Origin: JBAXTE01 sp037130365
GTDB taxonomy: Bacteria; Bacteroidota; Bacteroidia; Bacteroidales; WCHB1-69
Length of the DNA: 64,000 nt
Reading direction: 5' to 3'
Assembly: GCA_037130365.1 (NCBI GenBank)
Contig: JBAXTE010000003.1
Location: 62,001 to 126,000 of the forward strand
A model generated the notes under the pieces. It saw nothing but the letters and a program-made list of their open reading frames with translations, searched no databases and was not told the DNA's origin. Below, piece after piece: positions 35,181-44,633 of the stretch (position 1 is its first letter; each line of letters begins with the position of its first letter). Made by a program: the position numbers and the translations under genes.

Positions 35181-36665
35181 ATGAAATTGATAAATAGAAA
35201 GATTATTGGTCGATTGGTAATTAAGTACTTGAATAGTTTTTCGAACCTATTCTCCACTAAGCAATTGATGTCTGAAAATTACAATCAATTACCCACACAA
35301 ATCTTAAAGAAATTCAATAAATCCCGATTCTTGGGACCACAAAAACTGCTCTGTTATGCTCCCCTTAAAATGATGTATTTTGCTTTTAACGGGGAAGTTA
35401 TAGCCTGTTGTCATAATAGAAAGCATATTATGGGGCGTTATCCAGAAGAAAGTTTGGATAATATTTGGAATGGGAAAGAATATAATTTACTTCGAGATTT
35501 TATTGCTCATGATGATCTTTCTCATGGTTGTGAAGTTTGTAAGCACGCATTGTTAGCAAAAAACTTTGATGGGGCAAAAAATAGTTTATACGATAGGTAT
35601 CAAGTTCGTTCATATCCTCAAATAATGGAATTTGAATTGGATAATCGATGTAATTTAGCCTGTGTTATTTGCAGCGATCTTTTTAGTTCTACAATTTCTA
35701 TAGATCAGTCTGAAAAAGGAATAACGCCAATTTATGATGATGAATTTGTCCGTCAGCTTGAAACTTATATTCCACACTTAAAAGAAGTAAAGTTTTATGG
35801 TGGAGAGCCATTTCTGATTAATATTTATTACACTATTTGGGAAAAGATGTTAGCATTAAATCCAAATATTCAAATCGTAATTCAGACTAACGGCACTGTT
35901 TTGAATGAAAGAATTATGAAACTATTGGAACGTGGTAATTTCAATATTAATATTTCAATTGACTCTCTTGAAAAAGAGAATTTTGAAAAAATTCGAAAAA
36001 ATGCATCTTTTGAGGAAGTGATGAGCAATGTAGCCTATTTTGAACAATATTGCAAAACCAAAGGGACAAATCTTGGAATAATTCCTACTCCAAACCGGTT
36101 AAATTGGCAAGATTTACCCAAGCTCACCAATTGGGCAAGTAAAATTGGTGCAAAAATATACTTTAATACCCTCGTCACACCTTTAGATTTAGCACTTTGG
36201 AATCTTACTTCAGATGAATTAGAAGAAATAATTACTACTTTATATGTTGCCGAAATAGATTTACAACATCGATTAGCAAATGAGAACGCACATCATTTTG
36301 CCGACTTTATAAGTCAACTAAAATCATGGCAATCAAATAATAATCAATTTGGTTCTAATGACTCAAAAATCAAAATTAGTCTTGAAGAATTACAAATTTT
36401 AAGGTCATTATTTCTCAAAAATCTGAGTAATTCACTAGATATTAGCGTTAGAACAGAACTATTGAATTTTTTCCAACACGCATTCTCCGAATTTGACAAT
36501 TCCACGAGTCAAGAGCTGTTTTTTGCAATTATTCAAAAGATTCCCATAGATGTTGTAGTTGAAGAATTATCGAAAAAAGATTCCCTACAGTTGAAAAAAA
36601 TAATTGGGAAAAAAATATACGAAGCGGGTAATGAATATCAAATCATTGAGACTAAACAACATTAA
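35181..36665 (+). CDS. Radical SAM protein with N-terminal twitch/SPASM-like domain (paralogue 3)
   Basis: This 494-residue protein has N-terminal auxiliary cysteines at C58 (CYAP), C76-C77 and C117/C120 (GCEVC). The radical SAM core follows with CNLACVIC (C157, C161, C164), FYGGEPFLI and NISIDSL. Its helical C-terminal region includes FADFISQLKSWQ and a final segment PIDVVVEELSKKD. It opens a tightly packed operon: its stop overlaps the next start by one base (TAATG). It is the longest N-terminal lead of the group, with about 50 residues before the first cluster cysteine. The substrate is unknown. Confidence 0.86.
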   Translation: MKLINRKIIGRLVIKYLNSFSNLFSTKQLMSENYNQLPTQILKKFNKSRFLGPQKLLCYAPLKMMYFAFNGEVIACCHNRKHIMGRYPEESLDNIWNGKEYNLLRDFIAHDDLSHGCEVCKHALLAKNFDGAKNSLYDRYQVRSYPQIMEFELDNRCNLACVICSDLFSSTISIDQSEKGITPIYDDEFVRQLETYIPHLKEVKFYGGEPFLINIYYTIWEKMLALNPNIQIVIQTNGTVLNERIMKLLERGNFNINISIDSLEKENFEKIRKNASFEEVMSNVAYFEQYCKTKGTNLGIIPTPNRLNWQDLPKLTNWASKIGAKIYFNTLVTPLDLALWNLTSDELEEIITTLYVAEIDLQHRLANENAHHFADFISQLKSWQSNNNQFGSNDSKIKISLEELQILRSLFLKNLSNSLDISVRTELLNFFQHAFSEFDNSTSQELFFAIIQKIPIDVVVEELSKKDSLQLKKIIGKKIYEAGNEYQIIETKQH

Positions 36666-38041
36666 TGAACATGAAAGGATTATCAACTTTAATAAATAAT
36701 TTGAATTCACGACTTCACAATAAGCCAGATATTACTAGTTGCAAGGCTCCTTTTAATACTTTGTTTTTTTCGATGACGGGCGAGGTTTATTTTTGTTTAA
36801 GTAATCGCGTCCAAATTATTGGCAAATATCCCCAAAATTCAATAATTGAAATTACTGAAGGGTTAAAAGTAAGAAACCTTAGAAAATATTTTATAGAAAA
36901 TAGTGGAATGCCAGGTTGTGAGTATTGTAAAGGGCAAATTAGTCTGGGAAATTATTGTGCTGCATTCACACAGTTCAGCGATGTTGAAAGTAAAAAGGGA
37001 GAGATTGCTGTCATAGAGTTTGAATTATCGAATCAATGTAATCTGCAATGTGTAATGTGTAGTGAAAATTATTCATCAATGTTTCAAGGGGATTGTGAGA
37101 AAACCAAAATTCCATACGATAATCAATTTGTGATTCAGATAACACCATTTCTAAAAAAATTAAAGAAAGCTAGTTTTAGAGGTGGCGAACCATTTTTAAT
37201 TCCAATTTATTATGAACTTTGGGACGAATTACTGAAAACGAACCATAAAGTCAAGATATTCATAACAACTAATGGCACTGTTTATTCTCCAAAAATTGAA
37301 CGTTATCTTCAGAGCAATCAATTTCATATTAGTTTATCGATCGACACTTTGCAAAAAGAGAGTTTTTCGAAAATCAGGGTTCATGGAAATTATGATAACT
37401 ACATTAATAATATTTCTCATTATATTGAGCTATCAAAAAAAGGCAACATAAGCTTAAGTGTTTGTACCTGTATTATGATACAAAATTGGCAAGAAATTCC
37501 ATCGATTTTTCAATTTTGTGACACCAATAATCTAGCAATCCATTTGAATTATGTTAAAATTCCCTTCGAACTTTCTCTTAAGAATTTAAATTCTAAAGAG
37601 TTGAATAATGTTCATGAGGAATTGACAAAACACCTTAAATTAGTTACTAAAAATCACAACATATATAAATCAATGTTGACAATTATTCGGGAATGGGGCA
37701 AAACTCTTAATGCTGACAAAACTTCAAATAAATTATCAACACTTATTGATTCTATAGAACCAGATACAATAGAAATTTCAAATTTTCAAGAACAAAAAAA
37801 TATTTTTTACAACAAATTACAAAAGCAATCAGAACAGCCCGAACGTTATACTAGAATTTTCTCCGACATAGAGCATAAGATTTTTGATAAAAATCGTATG
37901 TTATATTTGTATTTACTCTTAAACCATCTTCCATTAGCAATTATTCTTGATTTATTGAAACAAAAACAAGGCAATCCTACAGCAGAAGAAATTGAAGCTT
38001 TAATTGAAATCAGCAAAATAAAATTCAAGATAAATGTCTAA
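36665..38041 (+). CDS. Radical SAM protein with N-terminal twitch/SPASM-like domain (paralogue 4)
   Basis: This 458-residue protein has auxiliary cysteines C26 (CKAP), C44 and C85/C88 (GCEYC), then CNLQCVMC (C125, C129, C132), FRGGEPFLI and SLSIDTL. As in paralogue 2, only one Cys is present at the CC position. The helical C-terminal part has MLTIIREWGKTL and ends with a leucine-rich helix pair. It overlaps paralogue 5 by 8 nt (ATGTCTAA). High sequence divergence from its neighbours despite the same layout suggests different substrates or positions of action. Confidence 0.86.
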   Translation: MNMKGLSTLINNLNSRLHNKPDITSCKAPFNTLFFSMTGEVYFCLSNRVQIIGKYPQNSIIEITEGLKVRNLRKYFIENSGMPGCEYCKGQISLGNYCAAFTQFSDVESKKGEIAVIEFELSNQCNLQCVMCSENYSSMFQGDCEKTKIPYDNQFVIQITPFLKKLKKASFRGGEPFLIPIYYELWDELLKTNHKVKIFITTNGTVYSPKIERYLQSNQFHISLSIDTLQKESFSKIRVHGNYDNYINNISHYIELSKKGNISLSVCTCIMIQNWQEIPSIFQFCDTNNLAIHLNYVKIPFELSLKNLNSKELNNVHEELTKHLKLVTKNHNIYKSMLTIIREWGKTLNADKTSNKLSTLIDSIEPDTIEISNFQEQKNIFYNKLQKQSEQPERYTRIFSDIEHKIFDKNRMLYLYLLLNHLPLAIILDLLKQKQGNPTAEEIEALIEISKIKFKINV

Positions 38042-39482
38042 TTCTAACATCCCCTTATTTCATCGTTTGTTAAAACGAAGTTCTAGTAAAAAGGAGCCAT
38101 TATGCTATGCTCCATTTAACAACTTACTAATAAACCAACAAGGAGAGTTTGAAATTTGCTGCAACAATAATTCATACATATTAGGCAACTATCCCGACCA
38201 ATCGTCACGTGAGATATGGTTTGGAAAGAAACGAGAAATTATTACTCAGGAATTTCTATCACAAAAAATTCCAAACTCCTGCAAAGACTGTATTGAAAAA
38301 GGAGTGAATGTAAATTCTCCTGATTCAAAAATCAATTATTCAAAAAAGAGCAAATTTCCATCATTTCACGACTATCCAAATCAAATTGAGTTTCTATTAG
38401 ACAATACGTGCAATTTGAATTGTGTGATGTGTGCTCCAAACATCTCTTCATCATCCGCGGGTTCTTCTTCCCGTTCTAAAAAAGTGCTTTACGACGAACT
38501 GTTTATCACTCAATTAAAACCATTTTTGAAGCATGCCAAATTTTTTGTTTTTTCGGGAGGTGAACCGTTTTTAATCCCAATTTATTCAAAAATTTGGAAA
38601 ATCATCCTCGAAACGAATCCAAAAGCGAGCATTTATATTCAAACAAACGCTACCATTTTAAACGAACAAGTTAAAAGGGAAGTAGAAAAAAACAAAATGG
38701 ATATTGGTGTTTCAATCGATTCAATAACAAAAGAAACATACGAGAAAATCAGAAAAAATGCTTCATTCGAAAAAACGTTCGAGAACTTGGAATACTATAT
38801 TCAACACATGCGTTCGTTAAACAAAACGCTTACGTTGATGACCACACCAATGACTCTTAATGCCGATGAAATACCTAATATCGTTGAATTTTGCAATCAA
38901 AAAGAGGTACGCTTTTCACTTAGCATCCTAGAATGGCCTGTCCATTTAGCAATTTGGTCATTAACTTCTATAGAGCTCCATCAATTGGTTGAATCATATA
39001 AATCATTCATGTTTTCGTCGAACAAGTCAAATGCTGTAGTTCAACAAAACATGAAATCGTTTCTGTATTTTACAGAACTTGTGGATCAATATCAATTTCA
39101 AAAAGAGTATTTTGAAAACCACCAATTAGAAATTGAAGAAAAAATATTATTAGAATCGAAAATTGTTGCCAAAAACTTCTCTTCAAATGTGGAAAATGAT
39201 ATTGAAGCTATGACTCTTTCATCCGATTCAAAAAAAGTGCTTTTGGAAAGGTCAAACCGATTAATTGAACATTATTTTGAAGTTTTTTCACCAAAATTTA
39301 GCAATCCTGATTTCTTTTATGTCTTTTTTATAAAAACCAAAACGTCAGTATATCTTGAACATTTAGTTAATTTCGATGACCAAGCTTTAGAAGCAATTAT
39401 TAATGACTGGCTTCAAGAATTGAACTATTTAATAAAAACAAAATCCTATAATCGAATCATTGATTTTGATAGCTATGAATAA
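38034..39482 (+). CDS. Radical SAM protein with N-terminal twitch/SPASM-like domain (paralogue 5)
   Basis: This 482-residue protein has auxiliary cysteines C24 (CYAP), C42-C43 and C83/C86 (SCKDC), then the core CNLNCVMC (C126, C130, C133), FSGGEPFLI and GVSIDSI. A serine-rich stretch follows the core motif. The C-terminal helical region carries a TELVDQYQ segment at the place where other paralogues have an aromatic-rich LI..I..W pattern. It overlaps paralogue 6 by 8 nt (ATGAATAA). Confidence 0.86.
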   Translation: MSNSNIPLFHRLLKRSSSKKEPLCYAPFNNLLINQQGEFEICCNNNSYILGNYPDQSSREIWFGKKREIITQEFLSQKIPNSCKDCIEKGVNVNSPDSKINYSKKSKFPSFHDYPNQIEFLLDNTCNLNCVMCAPNISSSSAGSSSRSKKVLYDELFITQLKPFLKHAKFFVFSGGEPFLIPIYSKIWKIILETNPKASIYIQTNATILNEQVKREVEKNKMDIGVSIDSITKETYEKIRKNASFEKTFENLEYYIQHMRSLNKTLTLMTTPMTLNADEIPNIVEFCNQKEVRFSLSILEWPVHLAIWSLTSIELHQLVESYKSFMFSSNKSNAVVQQNMKSFLYFTELVDQYQFQKEYFENHQLEIEEKILLESKIVAKNFSSNVENDIEAMTLSSDSKKVLLERSNRLIEHYFEVFSPKFSNPDFFYVFFIKTKTSVYLEHLVNFDDQALEAIINDWLQELNYLIKTKSYNRIIDFDSYE

Positions 39483-40962
39483 ACTTTTACTCAAGATAAA
39501 ATCGATTGGATTATTCTTTTTTCGAACGTACCGAAAAAGGAGAGTCAAGCCTATTCGAATGCGAGATGAACAACTTCAAGTACTAAATTCGAAGTACAAT
39601 AAGCAACGTTTCTACGGACCTCAAAAATATTTTTGTTATGCCCCTTTTGGGAGTTTGTTTATTAGTTATAGCGGTAAGGTTTCTCCATGTTACGCTTGTA
39701 ATATTAACGAGTCGATGGAACACAAAAGCATTTTGGAAATATGGAATGGAGATGCTTTTCAATCGTTACGCAACGACATTTCAAGAGGAATTATTCCAGA
39801 AGCTTGCTCATTTTGTAGCAATCATTTTGAGTCTGAGGATTATGGAAGTATTTTAGCCAACAAATACGACCATTATCTTATGTCGGCAACGGGTCTGCCT
39901 GTTATTGCTGAATTAGAACTTTCCAATCAGTGTAATTTAGAGTGTGTGATGTGCACTGGTTCTTTGTCTTCGGCTATTCGAAAAAACAGAGAAAATCTAC
40001 CTGCCGTAATTAGCAAGTTGCCGGAAAATTTTATTGGACAATTTCAGCCCATACTCAAACATCTTAAATCATTAGAACTTACGGGTGGAGATCCTTTTTT
40101 AATTAATATTTATTTCGACATTTTGCATCTTGCCGAAACAATCAATCCAAAAATTGACGTGCTAATTACAACCAATGCAAACACATTCAACACAAATACT
40201 GAATTATTGCTTCAAAAGAAGTTGAAACTTAGTTTTAATGTTAGTATCGACTCTTTGGTTGAAAGCACTTATTCTGAAATTCGACGTAACGGCTCCTTGA
40301 AAACTGCATTAAAGAATATTGAAATCTTTAGTCGTTACACGCAAGAGCATAATACGTCTCTTGGTTTTTTGATTTGTCCACTCAAAGAAAACTGGAAAGA
40401 GTTGCCGAACTTTGTTGAATTTGCCAATAAACACGGTGCGACTTTGAGTTACCATGTTGTTTTTAAGCCTGCGGAGCATGCATTATGGTCGCTTTCGTCG
40501 GTAGAATTAGTTGAAATCAGTTATTATCTAAAATCATTTCACTTTAAAGGGTATGATTTTAACAGCAATATTAATGTAAAGAGTTATGATTCATTGGTTC
40601 ATCTCATTGATTCATGGTATAATAAAGCCATCTTGAGAGAGGAAAACATGGTTGCTTTATTGTCTAAAATGGAGTTAGATATTAATTCTGCACGAACAAT
40701 TCTTGTAGATAAAATTAATGATGCAGATTTGTTTGCAAAGATTGAAGAATCAATCTCAAAGACAGATATCAAAGAGCATCCCGGTTTAATTTATATTGCA
40801 TTATCAAAAAAGAGCAAAGAGGAACTTGTTGAAGGACTGAACTCGTATACTCAAAGTGAGCTGACCGAAAAGCTGAAACTTTATTACAATGAAATCTATT
40901 CGTTGTATTTTTACTCCCTAAAATATAGCGATAACGATAAATACAAAAACAATACGCTTTAA
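39475..40962 (+). CDS. Radical SAM protein with N-terminal twitch/SPASM-like domain (paralogue 6, variant motifs)
   Basis: This 495-residue protein has auxiliary cysteines C54 (CYAP), C72 and C75 in PCYAC, and C111/C114 (ACSFC). The core is CNLECVMC (C153, C157, C160) with TGGDPFLI in place of GGEP. I use the ATG at 39475, because it gives the same 8-nt ATGAATAA overlap seen elsewhere in this operon; 39460 is the alternative. The variant second cysteine pair and the GGDP motif make it the most divergent copy. The next gene starts 3 nt after its stop. Confidence 0.85.
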   Translation: MNKLLLKIKSIGLFFFRTYRKRRVKPIRMRDEQLQVLNSKYNKQRFYGPQKYFCYAPFGSLFISYSGKVSPCYACNINESMEHKSILEIWNGDAFQSLRNDISRGIIPEACSFCSNHFESEDYGSILANKYDHYLMSATGLPVIAELELSNQCNLECVMCTGSLSSAIRKNRENLPAVISKLPENFIGQFQPILKHLKSLELTGGDPFLINIYFDILHLAETINPKIDVLITTNANTFNTNTELLLQKKLKLSFNVSIDSLVESTYSEIRRNGSLKTALKNIEIFSRYTQEHNTSLGFLICPLKENWKELPNFVEFANKHGATLSYHVVFKPAEHALWSLSSVELVEISYYLKSFHFKGYDFNSNINVKSYDSLVHLIDSWYNKAILREENMVALLSKMELDINSARTILVDKINDADLFAKIEESISKTDIKEHPGLIYIALSKKSKEELVEGLNSYTQSELTEKLKLYYNEIYSLYFYSLKYSDNDKYKNNTL

Positions 40963-40965
40963 CTT

Positions 40966-42171
40966 ATGAAAACTGCATTTGTATACGCTGTATGTGGCAA
41001 CAATGAACACATTGAAACACTTAATGTTTCGTTGCAGTTTTTAAAAAAATTCAGTAAATCTGCGATATTTGTAATCACGGATAGCTCTAGGAATAATATT
41101 GCTATTCAACACGATAATATTATTGATATTAAAACAGATATTGAATTAGATCATCATCAAGCATCCATCTTTTTAAAGACCACATTACCCCGTTATTTAG
41201 ATATGGAAGATGCTGTTTATTGTTATATAGACAGTGATGTGCTAGCGATTTCTGATGATGTAGATACCATATTTGCAGAAAGATTTCAAACCATTGGGTT
41301 TTGTCCTGATAACATAAGTTTTGATTATTTTAGTCCGTATGCAATGAATTGCAAATGTCTGGATGTATTTACGAACAATAAAAAGAGATTAGAAAATGCA
41401 ATAAACGATTACAATATCATACATCAGAAATGGGAAAATGATTGTAACAATACCGAAGGGATACAATTAGAAAAACGAATTAATGAGATTAAAACAGAAC
41501 AATTAAAAAATCTTTTTTCTATAATTCGTTATACCATTCAAAAATCTACTCCATACTTTAAAACCGCTCGTATAGGTAAATATACTCAAAGAAAAACTGA
41601 TAAAGCGTGGTTCAACAAAAATGGAGAAAAAGTACTTTATCCAATAGAAAAATACGAAAATTATATAAGTCGAATAACAGGATTTAACTACAACTCAAAA
41701 AACAATTATTGGACATTGCCAGAATCGCAATATGATGCTACAAAACCCAGATGTGTTCATTTGCATGATGCGATAAGCAAGGAGTTCTCGGTAAACATTC
41801 ATCCTGAAAACTGGCAGCATCCAAATGGAGGAGTTTTCTTATTTAACAAATTTTCGATTGATTTTTTAGAACGATGGCATTCGTTAACCTTAGAAATATT
41901 TGCAATGTCGGATTGGAAAACGAGAGATCAGGGTACATTGGCAACAGCGTTTTGGGAATTCAATCTTCAGCAAAATGATTTATTATCCGAAAAATACAAT
42001 TATATAATTGACTATTTTTGTGATAATATTGATTATGACAAGGATCTAGGGTTTTCTAAAAACAATTTTAAAACTTCAATTCACCCTAAAATGGTTCATG
42101 TTTTTCATCGATTTGGCGATAAGAATTGGGATATTTGGAATTATATAACCTCATTAATTGAAAAAGAATGA
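40966..42171 (+). CDS. GT-A type glycosyltransferase (nucleotide-diphospho-sugar transferase fold)
   Basis: This 401-residue protein begins KTAFVYAVCGNNEHIETLNV and contains YCYIDSDVLAI with a DxD metal site at about residues 88-90. Further on, HPNGGVFLF and DQGTLATAFWE match the acceptor side of GT8-like enzymes, and VHVFHRFGDKNW lies near the end. It has an insertion of about 130 residues between the DxD and the acceptor region. I assign the fold, not an exact family. It lies between radical SAM paralogues 6 and 7 and overlaps the latter by an ATGA, so it probably uses or makes their substrate. Confidence 0.75.
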   Translation: MKTAFVYAVCGNNEHIETLNVSLQFLKKFSKSAIFVITDSSRNNIAIQHDNIIDIKTDIELDHHQASIFLKTTLPRYLDMEDAVYCYIDSDVLAISDDVDTIFAERFQTIGFCPDNISFDYFSPYAMNCKCLDVFTNNKKRLENAINDYNIIHQKWENDCNNTEGIQLEKRINEIKTEQLKNLFSIIRYTIQKSTPYFKTARIGKYTQRKTDKAWFNKNGEKVLYPIEKYENYISRITGFNYNSKNNYWTLPESQYDATKPRCVHLHDAISKEFSVNIHPENWQHPNGGVFLFNKFSIDFLERWHSLTLEIFAMSDWKTRDQGTLATAFWEFNLQQNDLLSEKYNYIIDYFCDNIDYDKDLGFSKNNFKTSIHPKMVHVFHRFGDKNWDIWNYITSLIEKE

Positions 42172-43691
42172 ATCCGTTTATTGGAAAACTTTTATATACT
42201 TCAGCAAGGCTCTTTAATAATGGTCGAAGTATGTTTTATGCTAAAAATAAATTCGAAAAATCGGCTCCATCCCTTGACTCAAAAACACACAAATGGTACA
42301 ATAAAAATCGACCTTTTGGTCCTCTACCAAAACTTTGTTATGCTCCATGGACAAATTTATTTTTCAACACCGATGGTAAAGTAATCGTCTGTTGCAAAAA
42401 CACAAAAGTGATACTTGGTAGTTATCCCGAAAATAGCATTCATGATATTTGGTTTGGAGTTAAAGCAGAATTATTACGCGAAAAAATACTTCAAAACAAT
42501 CTTTCAATGGGTTGCTATAAGTGCTTGGATTCTTTACAACAAAAAAATGCAAATTCATTAACGGCAATTCAGTTTGATAAATTTGGCATGTTTCCACTTT
42601 CAAAATATCCACGAATTATTGAATTTGAATTGAGCAACAGGTGTAACTTGGCATGTGTAATGTGCTCAGAACGTGTGTCATCCACCATTGCTCACCAAAA
42701 TAAATCATTTCATCATTCCGACATGAAATATGATGACGCTTTTGTTCACCAACTCGAGGAGTTTATTCCACACTTGTACGAAGCCAAATTTTCGGGGGGT
42801 GAACCATTTCTTATTCCAATCTATTATAAAATATGGGAAAATATTAATAAAATTAAGCCTTCTACAAAAATATTTATTCAAACTAATGGGACTATTTTAA
42901 ATGATGAAATTAAAAAAATAGTTGAATTGATGTCATTTCGGATTAATGTTTCTCTCGATTCTCTAAACAAAGAAAACTACGAAAACATCCGAAAAAATGC
43001 CTCTTACGAAGAGACAATGAATAATATTGAATGGTTTGGAAAACACACATCACATTTAGGTATCGTAGCAACACCATTCCGAAATAACTGGAAAGACATT
43101 CCTGATATTGTTCTATTTTGTAATAAAAACAAGTACCACTTCAACTTTAGTCCAGTGTATCATCCCAAAGAACTTTCGCTTTGGGCTCTTGATGAAAATT
43201 CCCTGCGTGAAATTGAAACACACTATAAAAACATACATTTACCCTCAAGAAATTGGCTTGAAAAGGAAAACAAAAAAATATTTCAAGAATTGATTAATTC
43301 AGTTATTGAGTGGGGGAAAAAGAAGAGTATTAACAAAAACTTTAATGATCACTTTTCTAATTTTATTTTCAATCAAGAGCATGAATTTTCAGATAATCAA
43401 AAAAAATACATCGATTTAAGAAAGATATCACAAACAAAATCCGAATATCAATCAAAACTTTTAATGGTTGGTTTTACATCCGAAGACATCTCTAATTTCG
43501 ATCACACAATAAAACTGAATTGCGAAAGCATCAAACTCGACATCCCTTTTGATGCTTTATATCTTAAACTTCAAACCATCGACCCAAAAGATTTAATATT
43601 TAGTCTGAAAAGTTTAAAGGAAATAGAAATTCACAACAAAATATCGGCTCTATTCAAAGAAATTACTAATGAATATTACTTTAATGAATAA
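42168..43691 (+). CDS. Radical SAM protein with N-terminal twitch/SPASM-like domain (paralogue 7)
   Basis: This 507-residue protein, the longest of the seven, has auxiliary cysteines C57 (CYAP), C75-C76 and C116/C119 (GCYKC). The core is CNLACVMC (C159, C163, C166) with FSGGEPFLI and NVSLDSL. The C-terminal region has ELINSVIEWGKKK and a final DPKDLIFSLKSLKE helix pair, both recognisable in other paralogues. It is closest in overall appearance to paralogue 3. It overlaps the glycosyltransferase behind it by 8 nt. Confidence 0.86.
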   Translation: MNPFIGKLLYTSARLFNNGRSMFYAKNKFEKSAPSLDSKTHKWYNKNRPFGPLPKLCYAPWTNLFFNTDGKVIVCCKNTKVILGSYPENSIHDIWFGVKAELLREKILQNNLSMGCYKCLDSLQQKNANSLTAIQFDKFGMFPLSKYPRIIEFELSNRCNLACVMCSERVSSTIAHQNKSFHHSDMKYDDAFVHQLEEFIPHLYEAKFSGGEPFLIPIYYKIWENINKIKPSTKIFIQTNGTILNDEIKKIVELMSFRINVSLDSLNKENYENIRKNASYEETMNNIEWFGKHTSHLGIVATPFRNNWKDIPDIVLFCNKNKYHFNFSPVYHPKELSLWALDENSLREIETHYKNIHLPSRNWLEKENKKIFQELINSVIEWGKKKSINKNFNDHFSNFIFNQEHEFSDNQKKYIDLRKISQTKSEYQSKLLMVGFTSEDISNFDHTIKLNCESIKLDIPFDALYLKLQTIDPKDLIFSLKSLKEIEIHNKISALFKEITNEYYFNE

Positions 43692-44547
43692 CTCCCCTAT
43701 CCATGCTCTTTGGATTGGCACTCAACTTTCTCCTATTGAGTTGCTGTGTATCCATTCGTTTTTGGAGCATGGTCATGATTTCCATTTATGGGTTTACGAC
43801 AGCATTGAAACTCCATTGCCGGATGCAGTAATTTTGGAAGATGCTTCGTTGATTATTCCTAAAGAAGAAGTTTTTTGCTATAAAAATACCAATCAATTTG
43901 GGCATGGGAAGGGCAGTTTTGCCGGTTTTTCGGACTTGTTTCGGTACAAATTATTGCATGAACAAGGTGGCTGGTGGGTGGATATGGACGTAATTTGTTT
44001 AAGGCCTTTGGAGTTTGAGGAAGATTATGTTTTTCGTACTCATCATGATTTTCCTGTTGTAGGAAATATCATGAAATGTCCGAAAGGAAGTCCGTTGATG
44101 TATGATTGTTATTGCGAAACGAAAATTTCTGTTGATGCAGAGAATATTGACTGGAATAAACCCATAGAAATATTGAATAGAAATATTGTAAAACATCAAT
44201 TACAATCTCAGATAAAAGAAATAACGAATCCAGATAGTTGGCTTTTTGTCCGAAAATTGCTTTATAAAAACACTAATTTGCCCGAAAACTGGTATGCTAT
44301 TCATCTACTGAACGAAGAATGGCGAAGAAATAAAATCAACAAAATGGCGATTCCGCATAGAAGCACCGTTGGAAGACTTCTCAAACAGTATTTATTAGAA
44401 TCCAACCACACTTTTGTTGAAGTTGCAATTAATTATTTTGTGATAATCATCCCTGTTCATAGTGTAAAAATGAAGGAATTGCCAAAAGTCCTGTTTCAAA
44501 TTGTTTCAAATTGTTTCTGGAAAACAGTACGGATTTTTAAAAAGTAG
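43684..44547 (+). CDS. GT32-like glycosyltransferase
   Basis: This protein is about 287 residues long. ALWIGTQLSPIELLCI at the start and FSDLFRYKLLHEQGGWWVDM followed by DVICLRPL are the hallmark of the GT32/capsular polysaccharide transferase group, with the DxD in VDMDV. I choose the ATG at 43684, giving an 8-nt ATGAATAA overlap; 43669 is an alternative. The C-terminus is hydrophobic and basic. It is the last gene of the operon and converges with the TonB-dependent receptor gene, with no hairpin terminator visible between them. Confidence 0.85.
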   Translation: MNNSPIHALWIGTQLSPIELLCIHSFLEHGHDFHLWVYDSIETPLPDAVILEDASLIIPKEEVFCYKNTNQFGHGKGSFAGFSDLFRYKLLHEQGGWWVDMDVICLRPLEFEEDYVFRTHHDFPVVGNIMKCPKGSPLMYDCYCETKISVDAENIDWNKPIEILNRNIVKHQLQSQIKEITNPDSWLFVRKLLYKNTNLPENWYAIHLLNEEWRRNKINKMAIPHRSTVGRLLKQYLLESNHTFVEVAINYFVIIIPVHSVKMKELPKVLFQIVSNCFWKTVRIFKK

Positions 44548-44633
44548 TACAATAAATCATTAGATAATCCAATGTCTCCAATTTTCTTGTAAGCACTAAT
44601 TTGTTTCCCAAAATCTGGCTTTGAAAACATCCA

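Noticed and set aside
35181..44547. RiPP (modified peptide) cluster as the explanation for the radical SAM array
   Set aside because: SPASM-type enzymes often act on precursor peptides, but I found no small precursor gene, leader-like peptide, peptidase or peptide exporter. Glycosyltransferases and a polysaccharide exporter are present instead. It is not fully excluded, since very short precursors can be missed.
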